NCBI GenBank assembly: GCA_949130495.1
Contig: OX422210.1
Location: 502,673,760-502,737,759, forward strand
Reading direction: 5' to 3'
Length of the DNA: 64,000 nucleotides
From: Sambucus nigra
Lineage: Eukaryota > Streptophyta > Magnoliopsida > Dipsacales > Adoxaceae
The position numbers and the translations under genes were made by a program. Below the pieces are notes generated by a model. That model was not told the origin of the DNA. It saw nothing but the letters and a program-made list of their open reading frames with translations, and did not search any database. Shown piece after piece: positions 32,826-45,225 of this stretch (its first letter is position 1; every line of letters begins with the position of its first letter).

Positions 32826-33404
32826 GTGGTAATTCATAGGGCATCAGACCTCAAGCAAGTACAGGGGAATGCTATTCAGATGAAAGTTAAGAAGCTAACT
32901 ACCGTCATACAAGATTTTCAAATAAACCCCGCCAAAACTCGAGCCGAAAAACATCGTCGACCAGAAGAGGTTGACTACATCAAATACATTGTGTTTATTG
33001 AAGGTGACCTAGTTGGGGTGAGAACCCCTCATCATGACGCATTGGTCATTACGCTTAGGATAGCTAATTGGTACATTGACATGGTACTCATCGATCAAGG
33101 TAGCTCTTCCAAAGTGATGTACCTTAACTTATTCCACAAGTTAAAGTTGAATATTGGCAACCTCAAAGAGGCCACGGTTTCGCTGGTCAGCTTTGCAGGA
33201 AAAATAACCATGCCTCTAGAAAATATAGTCCTGCCCGTTAGGGCAAGAAGTATTTCTAAGATGATCAAATTTTTGGTAGTATATATCGAATCCCCCTATC
33301 ACGCCATTATGGGCAGGGGATGTATCTATGCCATGAAGGCCATTCCATCCTCATATCAACATAAACTCAAGTGTATAACAGATGGGGGTGGTCGAGATCC
33401 GTAG
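32826..33404 (+). pseudogene. Tat-like aspartic protease
   Basis: One open stretch of 192 codons. The active-site loop reads MVLIDQGSSSKVMYL at about 33,080-33,125, with Gln where the family has Asn or Thr (D-N/T-G-S-S). It ends with the conserved VYIESPYHAIMGRGCIYAM (about 33,277-33,335). It belongs to the same polyprotein as the gag before it and the RT after it. Confidence 0.82.
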
Positions 33405-33639
33405 CGACCAAGATCTGGCCAGAAAAAGCTTTATCGCAGATATCTGCCCCAAGAACGAGAAGAAAGTTCAGGAAGATTCCCAGGAAGGCGTGTCTCCTTC
33501 AAAATAGCAATTACAATACGATCGATCAGGGGTGGTGGAAACCAGGGTCCACCCCACAGATAGGGTAGTCGAGGACCGAGAAGAAGTTGCAGTTAGAGTC
33601 AACTTACCTGAAAGGCGATTCTTGATCGAAGCCTCTCTC

Positions 33640-35141
33640 ACAAACCAAGAAAAGAAGGAGCTCACCACGTTCCTCTAGAGAAATCTTGATGTTTTCGCTT
33701 GTGAACCATATGAGCTACCTGGGATAGACCCCTCAATTACATGCCATCAACTGTACGTCGACCCAACTTTCAAACTAATCACTTAGAAGGCTTGCCGAAC
33801 AGCCCCAGAAAAGGCGAAGGCAGTAGAAAAAGAGGTAGAAAAACTACTGGATGCAGGTTCCATTCGGGAAGTGAAGTTCCCCAAACGGCTATCCAACCCA
33901 GTCGTAGTACCCAAAAGAAATGGAAGCTGAAGAGTATGTATTGACTTTACTGACCTCAATAGGGCCTGTCTAAAAGATAATTTTCCTCTCCCAAAGATAG
34001 ACAAGCTGGTCAACGCCACTGCAGCGCATGAAAGAATGAGCTTTCTGGATGCCTACTCAGGATACCACCAAATACCACTTTATGGGACTGACCAAGATAA
34101 GACATCCTTCATAATGCCTATTGGGTTATATTGTTATAAATTCGTGTCGTTTGACCTAAAAAATACAGGAGAGACTTACCAGCGACTGGTCACCAAGATG
34201 TTCAAGAAACAAATAGGAGAAACAATAGAGGTATACATCGACGACATGCTTTTCAAAAGTAAACTCAAGGGTGACCACCTCTCAGACCTAGCAGGAACCT
34301 TTGAGATCCTCAGGAAATACCAGATGAAACTTAATGCTAGCAAGTGTTCATTCGGTATCTAGTCAAGAAAGTTCCTAGGATACCTGGTCAGCAAAAGAGG
34401 GATTGAATAAAACCCTGATCAGATCGACGCAATCAGAAAAGTACAGCCCCTAAGATGATTAGATGTGTCTAGAAGCTTATCGGTATGCTCACCGCACTCA
34501 ACTGCTTCATTTTTAAGTCTTCATAGTGCTGTCGACCATTCTTCCAACTTTTGAAGAAAGATAAGGGCTTAGTATGGAACGATGAATGCTCCAAAGCCCT
34601 AGAAGAGCTTAAGTGTTACCTCAAAAAGCCACCCTTGTTGTTAATCCCAAGTGAAGGCAACCCTTTATATCTCTATCTTGCCCTGTCAAACCACGATGTG
34701 AGCTCCGCCTTGGTATGCGAGAAGGAAAGAGGCCAATACCTGGTTTATTATGAAATAAAGACGCTCCTGGACGTCGATCAACGTTATTTGCCCCTAGAGA
34801 AGCTAGCATATGCCCTAGTAGTAGCCTCGAGGAAGCTGAAGCATTACTTTGAGGCTCATCCCATCATCATAATCACCTCACACCCCCTCAAAGTTATTCT
34901 AAGGAAAGCTGACCTTTCTGACCGTCTGTCAAAGTGGTCGATGGAGCTTGGAAGATTTGATATCCATTTTCAACCAAGGATAATAATTAAGGGGCAAATT
35001 CTAGAAGATTTTATCACCGAGTTTATGGGGAATCAGCCTACTGCCCAGTTAGAAATCGAGCAACCAACAAAAGAGGAAGCGGAAACCTTTGACTGTACCC
35101 TTTACATTTATGGAGCCTCCAACTCCAGGGGGCAGGAGTAG
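33640..35141 (+). pseudogene. Tat-like reverse transcriptase and RNase H
   Basis: RT blocks: EKEVEKLLDAGSIREVKFPK (about 33,822-33,880), RVCIDFTDLNRACLKDNFPL (33,930-33,990), FLDAYSGYHQIPL (34,042), TSFIMPIGLYCYKFVSFDLK (34,105-34,165), and the catalytic YIDDM at about 34,234. RNase H: YLALSNHDVSSALVCEKE, YYEIKTLLDVDQRYLPLEKL and the following helices (34,551-35,000). The first blocks are separated by stops, but 34,036-34,362 and 34,551-35,141 are open. Enzymatically, this is the module copying element RNA into DNA; here it is broken. Confidence 0.88.
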
Positions 35142-35416
35142 GCATTGTATTGGTTACCCCAAAGAAGACTGTGCTCGAACAAGGGATCAAGCTAGGATTT
35201 GAAGCCTTCAACAACGAAGTGGAATATGAAACGCTGATCGTCGGCCTATGCAAAGCACAATTGCTAAGGGAAAAATTCCTTTGGGTATTTGGCGATTCAA
35301 AGCTAGTGTCCAAACAGGTAAGTGGAGGCTTCAACGCCAAGGACGAAAGGATGGTAGCTTACCTCGCTGTTATAAGAAGACTTATGGAAAAATTTGATAG
35401 AATTGATGTTCAGTAG
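35090..35416 (+). pseudogene. Tat-like archaeal-type second RNase H
   Basis: Begins CTLYIYGASNSRG at the end of the preceding frame and continues after a one-frame change at about 35,135 with GIVLVTPKK, FEAFNNEVEYETLIVGL and FGDSKLVSKQVSGGFNAKDE. A duplicated RNase H of this kind marks the Tat lineage. The first catalytic Asp (DGASN in intact elements) is Tyr here (YGASN). Confidence 0.85.
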
Positions 35417-35559
35417 TTCCCCCGGGGATAAAACAGTCACGCCAACACCCTAAAGGCTCTAATCTCCGCCATTGACTCCGACTTAAGGAGGTCCATTTAG
35501 ATAAAATTCCTTGTGAAACCAAGCATTAACCAAACAGTCACAGAGCAAGTCCTCCAATA

Positions 35560-36835
35560 GAGAAGGCACCCAGTTGGATGGATGCCATCACAACTTACCT
35601 ACGAAACGATGAACTGCCAGGCGATAAGAGGTCGGTGCACCAGATAAGAGTCAAGGTTGCTCGCTTTCACTTATCTTCTGAAGGAAAACTCTACAGAAAG
35701 TCTTTCACTGTCCCCTGCCTGCAGTGCGTTCACCCATAAGATGTCTAGTAGGTTCTTAGTGAACTTCATGAAGGCATTTGTGGGAGCCATGCAGGAGGAA
35801 CATCCTTAGATTTTCGAGCGATCAAGGAAGGATACTGGTGACCATATATGCAGAAGGTAGATGGAGTTTATGTTCACAAATGTGAAAAGTTCCATAAGCA
35901 CTCCCCTATGGTCCACTAACCAGCAAGCAACCTCAAGTCATTAACCATCCCATGGTTGTTCGCCTAGTGGGGCTTGGATATTGTAGGGCCTATGCATACC
36001 GCATCTAGAAATCGTAAGTATCTGTTGGTCGGCACTGACTACTTCACCAAATGAGTAGAGGCATAACCACTCGCAAATATCTAAGAATCTGACATAACAA
36101 GGTTCATATGGAAGAACATCATCACCCACTTTGGGATGCCAAGAACAATCATCACTGATAACGTTACGTAGTTCGAAATTAGCTTCTTCCAAGGCTTTTG
36201 TGACTAGCATAGCATCAAACACCACTTTAGTTCTGTAGCGTATGCCCAAAGCAATGGGAAAGCTAAAGATTCTAACAAGACAATGATCGAAGGACTAAAA
36301 AAATAGATGGAAAGAGTCAAAGGTGCCTAGGTAGACGAACTACCTCACGTTTTGTGCGCTTATCGTACAAATTCAAGGAGAGCAACGGGAGAAACCCCCT
36401 TCGCGCTTGCCTATGGAATGGAGGCAGTCATCCCACTTGAAGCAGGACTCCCCACTATGAGGACTACCCTGGTCGACCAAGGCCTTAATGATGAAGCATT
36501 ACTAACTGATCTTGACTTAGTCGACGAGTTGCAAGAATTGACACTACTTAAGTTGGCATCTTACCAAAAGCAACTGGCTAAACAATAAAATAAAAAATTC
36601 AATTCGAGAAAATTTTTAGTAGGAGATTACGTCCTAAGGAAAGTCTTCGACAGTGCTGTAAGACCATCAGACGGCAAACTAGGATCAAATTAGGAGGGAC
36701 CTTTCAAGATAATAAGAGATGACTTACGAGGGGGCTATCACTTAGAAATGCTAGAGGGCAGGGAGATTCCAAGAGCCTAGAATGCAGCCAAGTTTAAGAA
36801 GTTCTACTTTTACACTTCTATATTTGTTATTTTTC
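35560..36835 (+). pseudogene. Tat-like integrase
   Basis: Zinc-binding region with ELHEGICGSHAGG (about 35,760) and HKCEKFHKHSP (35,873-35,908); core WGLDIVGPMHTASRNRKYLL (35,970-36,030), GTDYFTK-VEA, FGMPRTIITDN (36,132-36,165), and ELPHVLCAYRTNSRRATGET (36,339-36,398) followed by PFALAYGMEAVIP; C-terminal domain FLVGDYVLRKV and GPFKIIRDDLRGGYHLEML (36,616-36,755). At least nine in-frame stops, mostly where Trp or Gln is expected. Confidence 0.88.
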
Positions 36836-38870
36836 AAGCATCATTAGTTTAGGCAAATCTTCATTTACAAGCTAATGTTACCTTTTATTTATCACTTTTA
36901 GTCAATAAAGGTCGATTGGCTCGCGCATTCTAAACATCTTGATTGTTTAAATATCTCTTGATCAAACTTCAATACGCATCCTTTCTAAAGCGATATGAAC
37001 CCCCTCAAAACATAACAGAGACAACAAGTTGATCAACTTACTCCAGCAGAGCTCTTATAGTATGCCATACTTGGAGTATGCAAAGCTAAAATATATATAA
37101 AGCAAGGTTCATGGATAACCTTCCTCAGGTCTTTGTTAAAAACACAATTGCCCTCCTGAGTTTCTCCGGCAATAATGAAAGACCTACAGGGGACCCTTAG
37201 GAAATAAAGCCAACTCAAGGTTGGTCGCCAACTTAGGTTGGTTGAAAAATCATGTTCGGATGGATGTCCCCTTAACCAGTTACATTCTCGCCAATGCTCG
37301 ACTTAGGCCTAAGGAAGTGTGATGACACGACCTAAAAGGTTAAGTTGGACGAAATGATATGGCAAAGTCAAAGTCATATTGGACTGGGAGAATGTTCAAA
37401 AACGAGATAACAAAACTCAATGTTATTTAGTCGGTCGAGAATCCCAAAATTATTAAAAGTTTTGTACTAACTCATTTATACTATGATCAGATTTATCAAG
37501 CATTGATACCAAGCAACAAGAAAGTAAGATTAACATGTTTATTTAGCAAGTGCTCAAAACATAAATAATCAGCATATCTATCATTAAAGAATCATGGTTT
37601 TATTACATTTACTTCTATCATAAAGACCTATGATGGCTCAGCGCGATAAGCAAGGTAGTTTACTACTCGAACTCTCTAACCATCATCAGGATGAGGAGCT
37701 AAGTCTTCTTCAAAGCTCTCTCTCTGGGCGTGTCTCTACAAGATGCACCGGGATAGCATCAATTGGGATCCATCGAACATCCTTCGAGAAGGGATTTCGC
37801 AGAACAGATGAGAAAAAAGTCTGATATTTATACCACAGGGCTGATTCCTTAGGAAATTTCAATTCCTTAAGAATGTTCAGCCATCCTCTGGCAAAAGCAA
37901 GTTCTTCGGCCTCTTTTAGTCTACTAGGGCATCTGCTCAACCTTCTTCATACCCGTCAGCCCAAACCTGTCGAGGACCCTTTCAGAATAACTGTCTCAAT
38001 ATGTAACGTCTCTTTGAAGACCATCAGCAACCACATATGCTCGATGAACATCTTCCTTCAGCTCAACAATCTCCCTCCTGGAAGCTTAATTATAAGTATG
38101 AGCAACCACAAAAGATGATGAGGAAGAGACTCGTAGTAACAAAGGAGGACCAAATGGAGTATTTTCTTTGAGGTGAGCAATTTCTCTCCTGAAAGCTCCA
38201 TTCTCTCTACGCATTAATTCCCCCCACCTGCTTGATTTCGGACGCATCTAGAAGCTTTGCTTTCAAGGCGTCCATCTCCTCCTACATAGAGGCACCTATT
38301 CCCTCCTTCTCCTTAAGCATATCCTTTATCTTGGCGACCACCTCAGACTGATCCTTGTAATCCTGGATTATCGCCCTCGGGAATTTATAAATCCTTACAA
38401 AAGCTCGATGCTTGAGAGCTTATGTTCGGACCAAGGATCTGGCCTAGACGGGAGTTAGCAGGGATATATTCACCTAAGTCAATGAGCTACAAACAACCAA
38501 ATAAGCAACAGAAGTATCAAGAATCAATAATGAGACATAAAGTTTACTTTTTCATTAAATCAAAGGGCATAGGCCATAAAAGGAGCAAAAATACGACAAG
38601 TGAACAAAAAATAAAGAGCAAGACCTAAAATTCCTAAGAGGCCTCAACCTGGTCAGACGTTAAGAGCCCCTTCCCTTTATCAGCAACTTGGTTAACAGGA
38701 ACCTCCCCTTCACTAGGACCTGGGGACCAGTGCAGTCCCAGTAGCAGGAGTAATGGGCCCCATCCATCTTGAGCATCTGGTTGGGTAGAGGGAGAGTCTT
38801 TAACAGGATTGTGACTAGGATGATACTGATAGAAAATGGGGAATCAGTAGCAATCAAGGCTTGGTCCCAA
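36836..38870. other. 3' noncoding region of the Tat-like element
   Basis: Between the integrase end and the antisense gene. It contains no supported ORF. It is moderately AT-rich with scattered words shared with other Tat 3' regions; no tandem array like that at 25,120 is present. Confidence 0.5.
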
Positions 38871-38899
38871 CCTTTCTTGAAATATGCTCGCCGAAGGTA

Positions 38900-40656
38900 A
38901 GTAATTTAGCATTCGACGTCATCATATGCTACATCCCAACCTTCATTACATCCGCTCTCTCGAACGGTTGTTGCCTCCCCCTTTAATTTCTCCACTTTTG
39001 CGACTAGGCCCTTATTTGCCTCTATCAATACCACCTTGTTCGTAATCACGACACCATAAGCTTCGCGGAGGTCGAATAACTCTTTAGCAGACTTATCCCT
39101 CTCTTTATCAAAGGTAGCCTTCATGTCAGCAAGGACCTTATTTGAAGACTTTGCTTCATCCAACTCTGAGTTCCTCCTCGATAGCTCAGCTCGACCATGG
39201 AGTAACACAGTGTAGTCAGAGATAAACTGCAAAATATAAAAAGCACATGATAATCATGAGATATGAGAGGAAAACTTAAAGCGAATAAGCATAGAGAAAG
39301 GAACACTTACCAAATCAAGCCTTTGGGCAAACCTGAGGGCTAACTGGTCTCCCCCATACTTGATGAGCGCTCGCGATCAGTCGAGAGCACTACTTTCTCC
39401 ATAATTAGGGGTGCAAGTTAGGGAGCAGCAGCCATCGAGGCTCCCTCAACAATAGCAATAAAAGGCATTATTGAGGCCTTTAAGGCATGTGCCCTTATCT
39501 TCTCTCCTTCTCTCTTCTTCTCTTTTTATCTCTCTCTCTCTCTCTCCCCCTCTCTCTCATTTCTCCTCTTCTTATTTATTCTTTCTTCTTTCTTTCCACC
39601 TCCTTCTCATGAGCAACCACCTTGGATCTACCAATAGAGTCTCCAGCCTTCTTCTTAAGGAACTTCATCCTATTGTATAACAGATCGTCATCATCATCAT
39701 CCTAGATTAAGATTTTTCTCCTCAAAGGGGCCATATCTTATTCGCTGGACTCTTCTTCACTGGACACTTCCTCGTTGCCTTATACCTGATCCTCCCCCAA
39801 GCTACTCTTTTCCTCTTCCTCTAACTTAATGGGTTCGGAGGTACCACCAACTTCTTCTTCTGGAACCTCCAGATGAGGGATTGTGTCTACTGGATGAGTA
39901 ATAAAGCTGGAATTAGTATTACTATACCCCAACAAGAATGCAGCATACAGAGGATTTTCCCCTTCAGTAATGGTATCTCTTATTCTCCAAGCTTTCAGAA
40001 GTTTTGAAACTCGGATCTCGCAAATGGTTGGCTCTTGGTTCTTGGCTTTCGCTGTAAAAGAAAAAGAAGGAAAAATCAGAAGGAGTGCACACAAAGGATG
40101 GTAAATAAGCAATAAAACAAATATAGAGATAATAACTTATGTATTCCTCCCTAAAGGTAAGGATCTGAGGTCCCAAGTACCTTATGCCCCCTGATTGGGG
40201 AGGAAATTACCAATTACTATAAATAAAACCCTCAGACCAATAGCCTTTATGGGAATCAGGTAGGTTGGCTACCAATACCTTATCAGTACTTCTTGCCTTC
40301 AAGTACAGAAGACCACCACCAGTGCGAGAGAAGGAATAACAATAGCAAATCTCAACTAATCCTAAGTTGGTGCCATAAAGTTGGTTTATCATATGAACTT
40401 CATTAACAATCTTCCATACGTATGGAGAACATTGAGCAGGGACTATGTTGAAGTATTGGAAAAAATGTAAAAACAGAGGATTGGGGGGAAACGTTAAGCC
40501 CCCTTATGAAACTAACAGAATATTGATCCAGTGACCATCCTCTAGGTTGTGAACATTTTTGGGGACTGGCGTACACTCTATCTCTACCCAATCACGAATA
40601 TTGTAACACTTCCTAAACTCAGGCAAAGACTTATTATTAAGTATCGCCATAAAATA
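38900..40656 (-). pseudogene. antisense gene of the + strand Tat-like element (Transposase_28-like)
   Basis: Opposite in strand to pol. Likely start MAILNNKSLPEF near 40,650, then YNIRDWVEIECTPVPKN, GLTFPPNPLFLHFFQYFNIV and PAQCSPYVWKIVNEVHMINQ (40,380-40,500), the hydrophobic P-L-x-F...APxQ...P-x-x-W pattern of the gypsy-type additional ORF domain (PF04195 by recollection). Next are a region with ARSTDKVLVANLPDSHKGYW, an acidic stretch at about 39,780-39,880, and a coiled coil (ELSRRNSELDEAKSSNKVLA..., 38,906-39,190). A phase-0 intron with GTAAGT and TTTTGCAG borders is visible at 39227-39310, just before the coiled coil. Stops make it a pseudogene. Function unknown. Confidence 0.7.
39520..39605. 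repeat. pyrimidine-rich (TC)n tract
   Basis: TCTCTC runs and CTT repeats over about 85 bp; on the minus strand they encode the charged Arg/Glu segment of the antisense gene. Confidence 0.75.
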
Positions 40657-41031
40657 AAACTCAAAAACCCTAGCTACAGTAGAAGACCGGTGCACAGAAG
40701 AAAGGAAACTAGAAAAAAGAAGAAGGCTGAAACTTATGAGACGAAGAGGAGACTTGAAAACCTGAGAAAGTCTTGATTTTGAAGAGTGAGAGTAAGGAAT
40801 GAAGCCTGGGTACACGATATGCATAAATACAAACAAGGATGATGAACTAACGCTTGATAAATTGATTTCAAACACTTAAGTGACACTTTACACTTCTCGA
40901 GGAAGATTTGGCGCTTCAATATCTCTCAAAAAGACAAGTACACCTCCTTTGTTTCGATGAATGAAGAATATGCCATTAACAAAGCTATTCCGTTAGCCTC
41001 GTATAAAATCCATCGACCCAAGCAATGGTCC

Positions 41032-41049
41032 AAGGATTTTAAGGGCAAT
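41032..41049 (+). other. polypurine tract region
   Basis: AAGGATTTTAAGGGCAAT lies immediately before the second LTR at 41050, the expected position of the plus-strand primer. The purine run is weak, as often in Tat elements. Confidence 0.5.
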
Positions 41050-41476
41050 TATGGGGACTAGATTTTGTTCATAGCTCGGAGCAACGGTCGACCTGGACCA
41101 ACGGATTAAGAAAGAATCCCAGCCACAAATCACAAAAAGAATCTACATGCGTGTACAGTCCACACTGCTCCAAAACCAAGCCAATCCCCTATAATCTCGT
41201 GGAGATATTCAAGGAATTCATGGGTCATCATGGGCATCGTGGAGTTACTTAAAGAATGAGGATTCTACACCTATATATCGTAACCCCTGGCCCGGGGCAT
41301 AGGGGAATGTAACCACGAATATTGAGAGATACTTAATAAAATAGTAGACCTTTCTATGGGCGTATATAAGTTGTCGAACCACGTACATAGTTATGTTGTG
41401 TGTGTGTTTTATGCTTTCCCTATTAATTATGATTGTTCTTCGTATAATCTTTATTGTGATATTTTTTTATACCACG
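41050..41476 (+). mobile_element. second LTR of the Tat-like element
   Basis: 427 bp, TATGGGGACTAGATT... to ...ATACCACG, matching 30842-31269. The terminal TG and CA are altered to TA and CG. It serves as 3' LTR of the element to its left and, by position, as 5' LTR of the gag fragment to its right. Confidence 0.85.
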
Positions 41477-42110
41477 ATTGGCGCCGTTTGTGGGAATGAC
41501 TATTATTCCTATGAGAACACTCACTAATTGAAAGCCCTCGATGTCTCACCACAGTAGTAACATCCCTTAAGCCAGTGATGTTCCTGAAGAACTTGCCCCT
41601 CCCAGGGTAAGGTCAGAAGTTCGCTAGATAAATCTAAGGCTTCTCCAGCAAAGGAAGCCTTCTGAAGAGAGTCATGGACTAACAAGGTCCATACAGATTT
41701 CCAGGTTGGTCAATGCCTATAAGGCCAGAATTCGAGAACAAGAAGAAGCCACTCGTCACCAAGAAGGAAAAGTGCTCACTTAAAAAGACGACTGGAAAGA
41801 ATTGAGAGGGATCTCCACAAAAATATAAGACGACGATATAATCGGACCCCTAGTCCTCAGGTGAATGAGTCTCACAGCTGAGGAAGGATCCCCAGGCGTG
41901 ACCAAGGAAGAATTTATAGGAATAGGTCAGAGGATGGTCGATCAAAACGACCATAGCCAGCTCGATGTTGTGGCAGTTCTGGTCGACAGAATGATGAAAT
42001 CGGGAGTTTGGTCCGTATGGAGATAGATCATCACCCAACCCACCGAGGGACCGATCCATACGAGAGCTAGCCATAAGAGATATTAACACCCAAATGAGTA
42101 TGCCCCCACT
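41477..42110 (+). pseudogene. second Tat-like primer site and gag start
   Basis: ATTGGCGCCGTTTGTGGGAA (41477-41496) and the following gag start repeat the sequence at 31270-31920 with substitutions and frameshifts. Homology stops near 42110. Together with the shared LTR this makes an LTR-internal-LTR-internal arrangement. Confidence 0.8.
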
Positions 42111-43900
42111 CACTTGAAAACCAATGGGATATGCACAAGACCATAAATAAAAGCACAAAGCCCGATCCATATTGCCTTCGAGGATCACTCGTGCATACTA
42201 AGTATAGTTATAGGTCATCCCAGCCTTATAACCTTAAGGTAAAATAAAAGGGAACATCATTACGTATTCCCATCAATTGTGTAGACTTTATACCCAAGGA
42301 TATATGAAACAACACCCACTTTTCCTCGCTCGGGATATGAGTACGTCAACAGTAGGATCGGGGTAAATAAGACCTCGGGGTACCAACGCGGTCAACATCA
42401 TATGCCCCTTCAAAATCCCTCATATTAAGTCACCCACAAGCACCCCCTCCCAAGGTATGCTTACACATAAAGAAAATACATGGTAATTAAATTTTCTCAA
42501 GGATTACTAAAAAGGTATCCAAAGTATCGGATTAATTATCTCTCATTAAGATGGATTAATTGCCAAACTGATATAAAGTCATTCGAATGAAACTCGTAAC
42601 TCATTCTATTAAAAATCCCTATCTTGTTCGAACCAGATCCAAAATTCGTTCTAACCAAAAGCCTAACTTGTTCGAAGGAGACCCCCTAATCTCATTCGTA
42701 TGTCTTTTTCCCCATAATTCAAAAACGACCATTAACAAACTCAAATCTTAAGTTTAAAGTCTCTGAACAGTCCAATATCCATCCTCCTCGAGTATAACAT
42801 GATCAACATCATTACTAACCTTTAACAACAAGTTTTAGATGGTTACAACTGTGATTCATTCATCAATTTTAGATAAGAAGTGTGAACCCTAAGTTCATAG
42901 TTTTAATAAAGTTTATTAAATGCATTATCAGATTCGATTCAATAATCAATTAAACATGAGGTCTTTTATAAGATTTTATTACTATGATTCTGATCTAACA
43001 TTATTATGATCAGATTACATGATTTCGTGATTCAATTTGAGGGATTCAACTTCAAACAACTCAAGTTCATCAATATGTGAATAATGCTTAAAACATGTAA
43101 TTAATCTAATTACAAAAATTAGATTTTATATGATTAAAATCATATTGCATGAGTTTTATTCTAGATTGCAATAAAATACTACTACCATAACACAAATTTA
43201 ATTAAATTCTTATCAAAGTAAACTTGCATATGATGGATTGTACAAATTGAGTCCATATTCCTCAATTTCTTATACTTCTTATTGCTCTCTCAATCACCTT
43301 AGTTGCTAGGATTTGTTTCTAATGTGTTATGATAATCTTAGGTTTTCAAATTAATCCACTAAAGGCTCTAACCACGAAATGAATCATAGGCCCAAAAATG
43401 ACGTTAATCCAATGAGCCTAAAACATGCTCCAAATTGCCCCAAACTTAGTCCAAACTATGTACTAACAAATCAGACTAAATTCCACTATTTTAAGTCAAA
43501 CTGGACTTTCTAAGCGTCTTGAAATTCAACACGAAAATGAACATATTTTAGTAAATTAATTATCTCCTTAAGTTAATTTATAAGTCGGTACGACTCAATT
43601 AGTTTAAAACTTAATTATCAATTAGTTGCGTGTGGCTCGGAATTATAATAAATTACTTCACGATTGGTGGGTCCTGATACCGAGGGAATAGTCTAAACAA
43701 GAAAACTCCCGACACCTCGTCCCTGACCATTTCATAATCGATCATAATACTAAGTCACTTAAAGTATTTAATTAGTGTATTATGTTAATTTTTTAAGAAT
43801 GTGAATTCACATAACATATATATGGATCACACAATAGTAAATAAAAATATACCAAGTGACATCTCACATGTCACGAAAAATAAATAAATAATTAATTATT
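42111..43900 (-). mobile_element. probable distal part of the chromovirus-like 5' LTR
   Basis: Noncoding AT-rich sequence whose make-up resembles the ~3-kb chromovirus LTR at 60737-63868, for example a stretch of ...GGTTTTCAAATTAATCC... followed by short 'CCAAAAATGACGTT'-like phrases. It lies where the LTR interrupted at 30841 would continue. No direct alignment proves it, and the LTR end near 43,900 is an estimate. Confidence 0.35.
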
Positions 43901-45225
43901 CAATTTAAATAAATGCACTGAAAGTAAACGCAACATTGATAAGATAACACCATTTTGAGGTAACCACGTGTATGGTTTCGTGTGAATACCCTTGGATAGT
44001 TTTTGAGGGTCCAACTAATTAAACCTCCAAGAAACTATTCAAGGAAACTCTGACAAAACTACCAGTGTGTTATAATTTCCTTTATTCTTTACTAGTCCCA
44101 TTTGCTATTTTGCAAATTTCAATGTTCTTATTTTATTTGCAGTTTGTTTATAATACACTTCTATCACTAATCCCACTCTTTTTATTATCATATATACATT
44201 CACATCTATTATCATAAATAAATAAACCAAAAAAGAGGGCCTATACCACAATTTCCAATTTAGAGTGTTCTCATAATTTTCTACACTTTCAACACATTTC
44301 ACATATATTTTTATAAATCAAAAGAGATACCTTAGATTTCGATTTTGGGTTATACCCTGACCTTCTTAATCTTACGAACTACGTGGAATTTGATGCCATT
44401 TTTGGCTACGTAGGTGTCCCAAAGTCATTTCGGTATTCAAGTCATTTTTTAACTTACCACTTGGGACATTTTGAAGTCTTGTTTGCAGGCCTAGTTGGAT
44501 AAGGAAGACTTTGAACATTTTGCATAAGTTTCGTTGAATGAGACAATCACTACATTGGATTTCGATGAAGATATTGAAATTTTATTATCATATTCCCGCA
44601 AGAATGTGTTGTATTATTATTTGTGTTGAATAATTTTATGGATTTAGTTAGTTAATTTTTATTTTATTACTATTTTTTAATTTATGGATGGCGTAATGTA
44701 TTAATATTTATTTTAAAAATGTATAAATGTACACATTGGGGGGGGGGGGTGCAAAAAATTAAAATATTTTTTTATTTTTTTTCAAATTTGGTCACGATTT
44801 TGTGTCTTGACCAAAACTGTGACCATTCAAAATTATAAATACATGGTCACGTCCTTATCCGGGAAGGCTTTTGTCTTTTTTGCGTCTTTAGACCTTTGAA
44901 TATTAATTAGATCCAAGGATGAATGGCTTGCAACTCTTGTTAAGTCATAAAAACATAGTAACTCCTTGAGTCGTTGGTCTCTTTGGACATTACCCATTTG
45001 ATTAGATATAAGAATTGAAGCCTTACAACTAGTCGTGGGTCCTCAGACCTTACATTAAAAATGAAGATAAGGATTGAATCCTTGTAACTCACATTGGGTC
45101 CTCAAACCTTAGGTTTAATCCAAAGATGAGGACTAAATCCTTGTAACTTAAATGAACTTCCAGTGGTGAAGAAGTTCATATTCCTCTATATTTTTAAGGT
45201 AATAACACCCTAGCATTACTATCTT
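43901..45225. other. unassigned stretch
   Basis: No ORF and no element boundary. Contains a 12-bp G run (44738-44749), the inverted words GGTCACGATTTTGTG/CAAAACTGTGACC around 44,795-44,825, and three degenerate direct repeats at about 44,925-45,165 of the pattern GGATGAGGATTGAATCCTTGTAACTC followed by GGGTCCTCAAACCTTA. Confidence 0.5.

Larger units (their letters stand above)
30842..41476 (+). mobile_element. Tat-like LTR retrotransposon, near full length
   Basis: LTR 30842-31269, primer-site junction 31270-31290, gag, protease, RT, RNase H, archaeal-type RNase H, integrase, then a ~4-kb 3' region with an antisense gene, then a second LTR 41050-41476. Order and the antisense gene fit the Tat lineage. 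LTRs are ~90% alike by eye and the coding region has many stops. Right of the second LTR the internal sequence starts again (41477-42110) instead of flanking DNA. Confidence 0.88.

Noticed and set aside
41050..42110. Second independent Tat-like insertion with its own two LTRs
   Set aside because: Only one LTR lies between the two internal regions and none follows the gag fragment.
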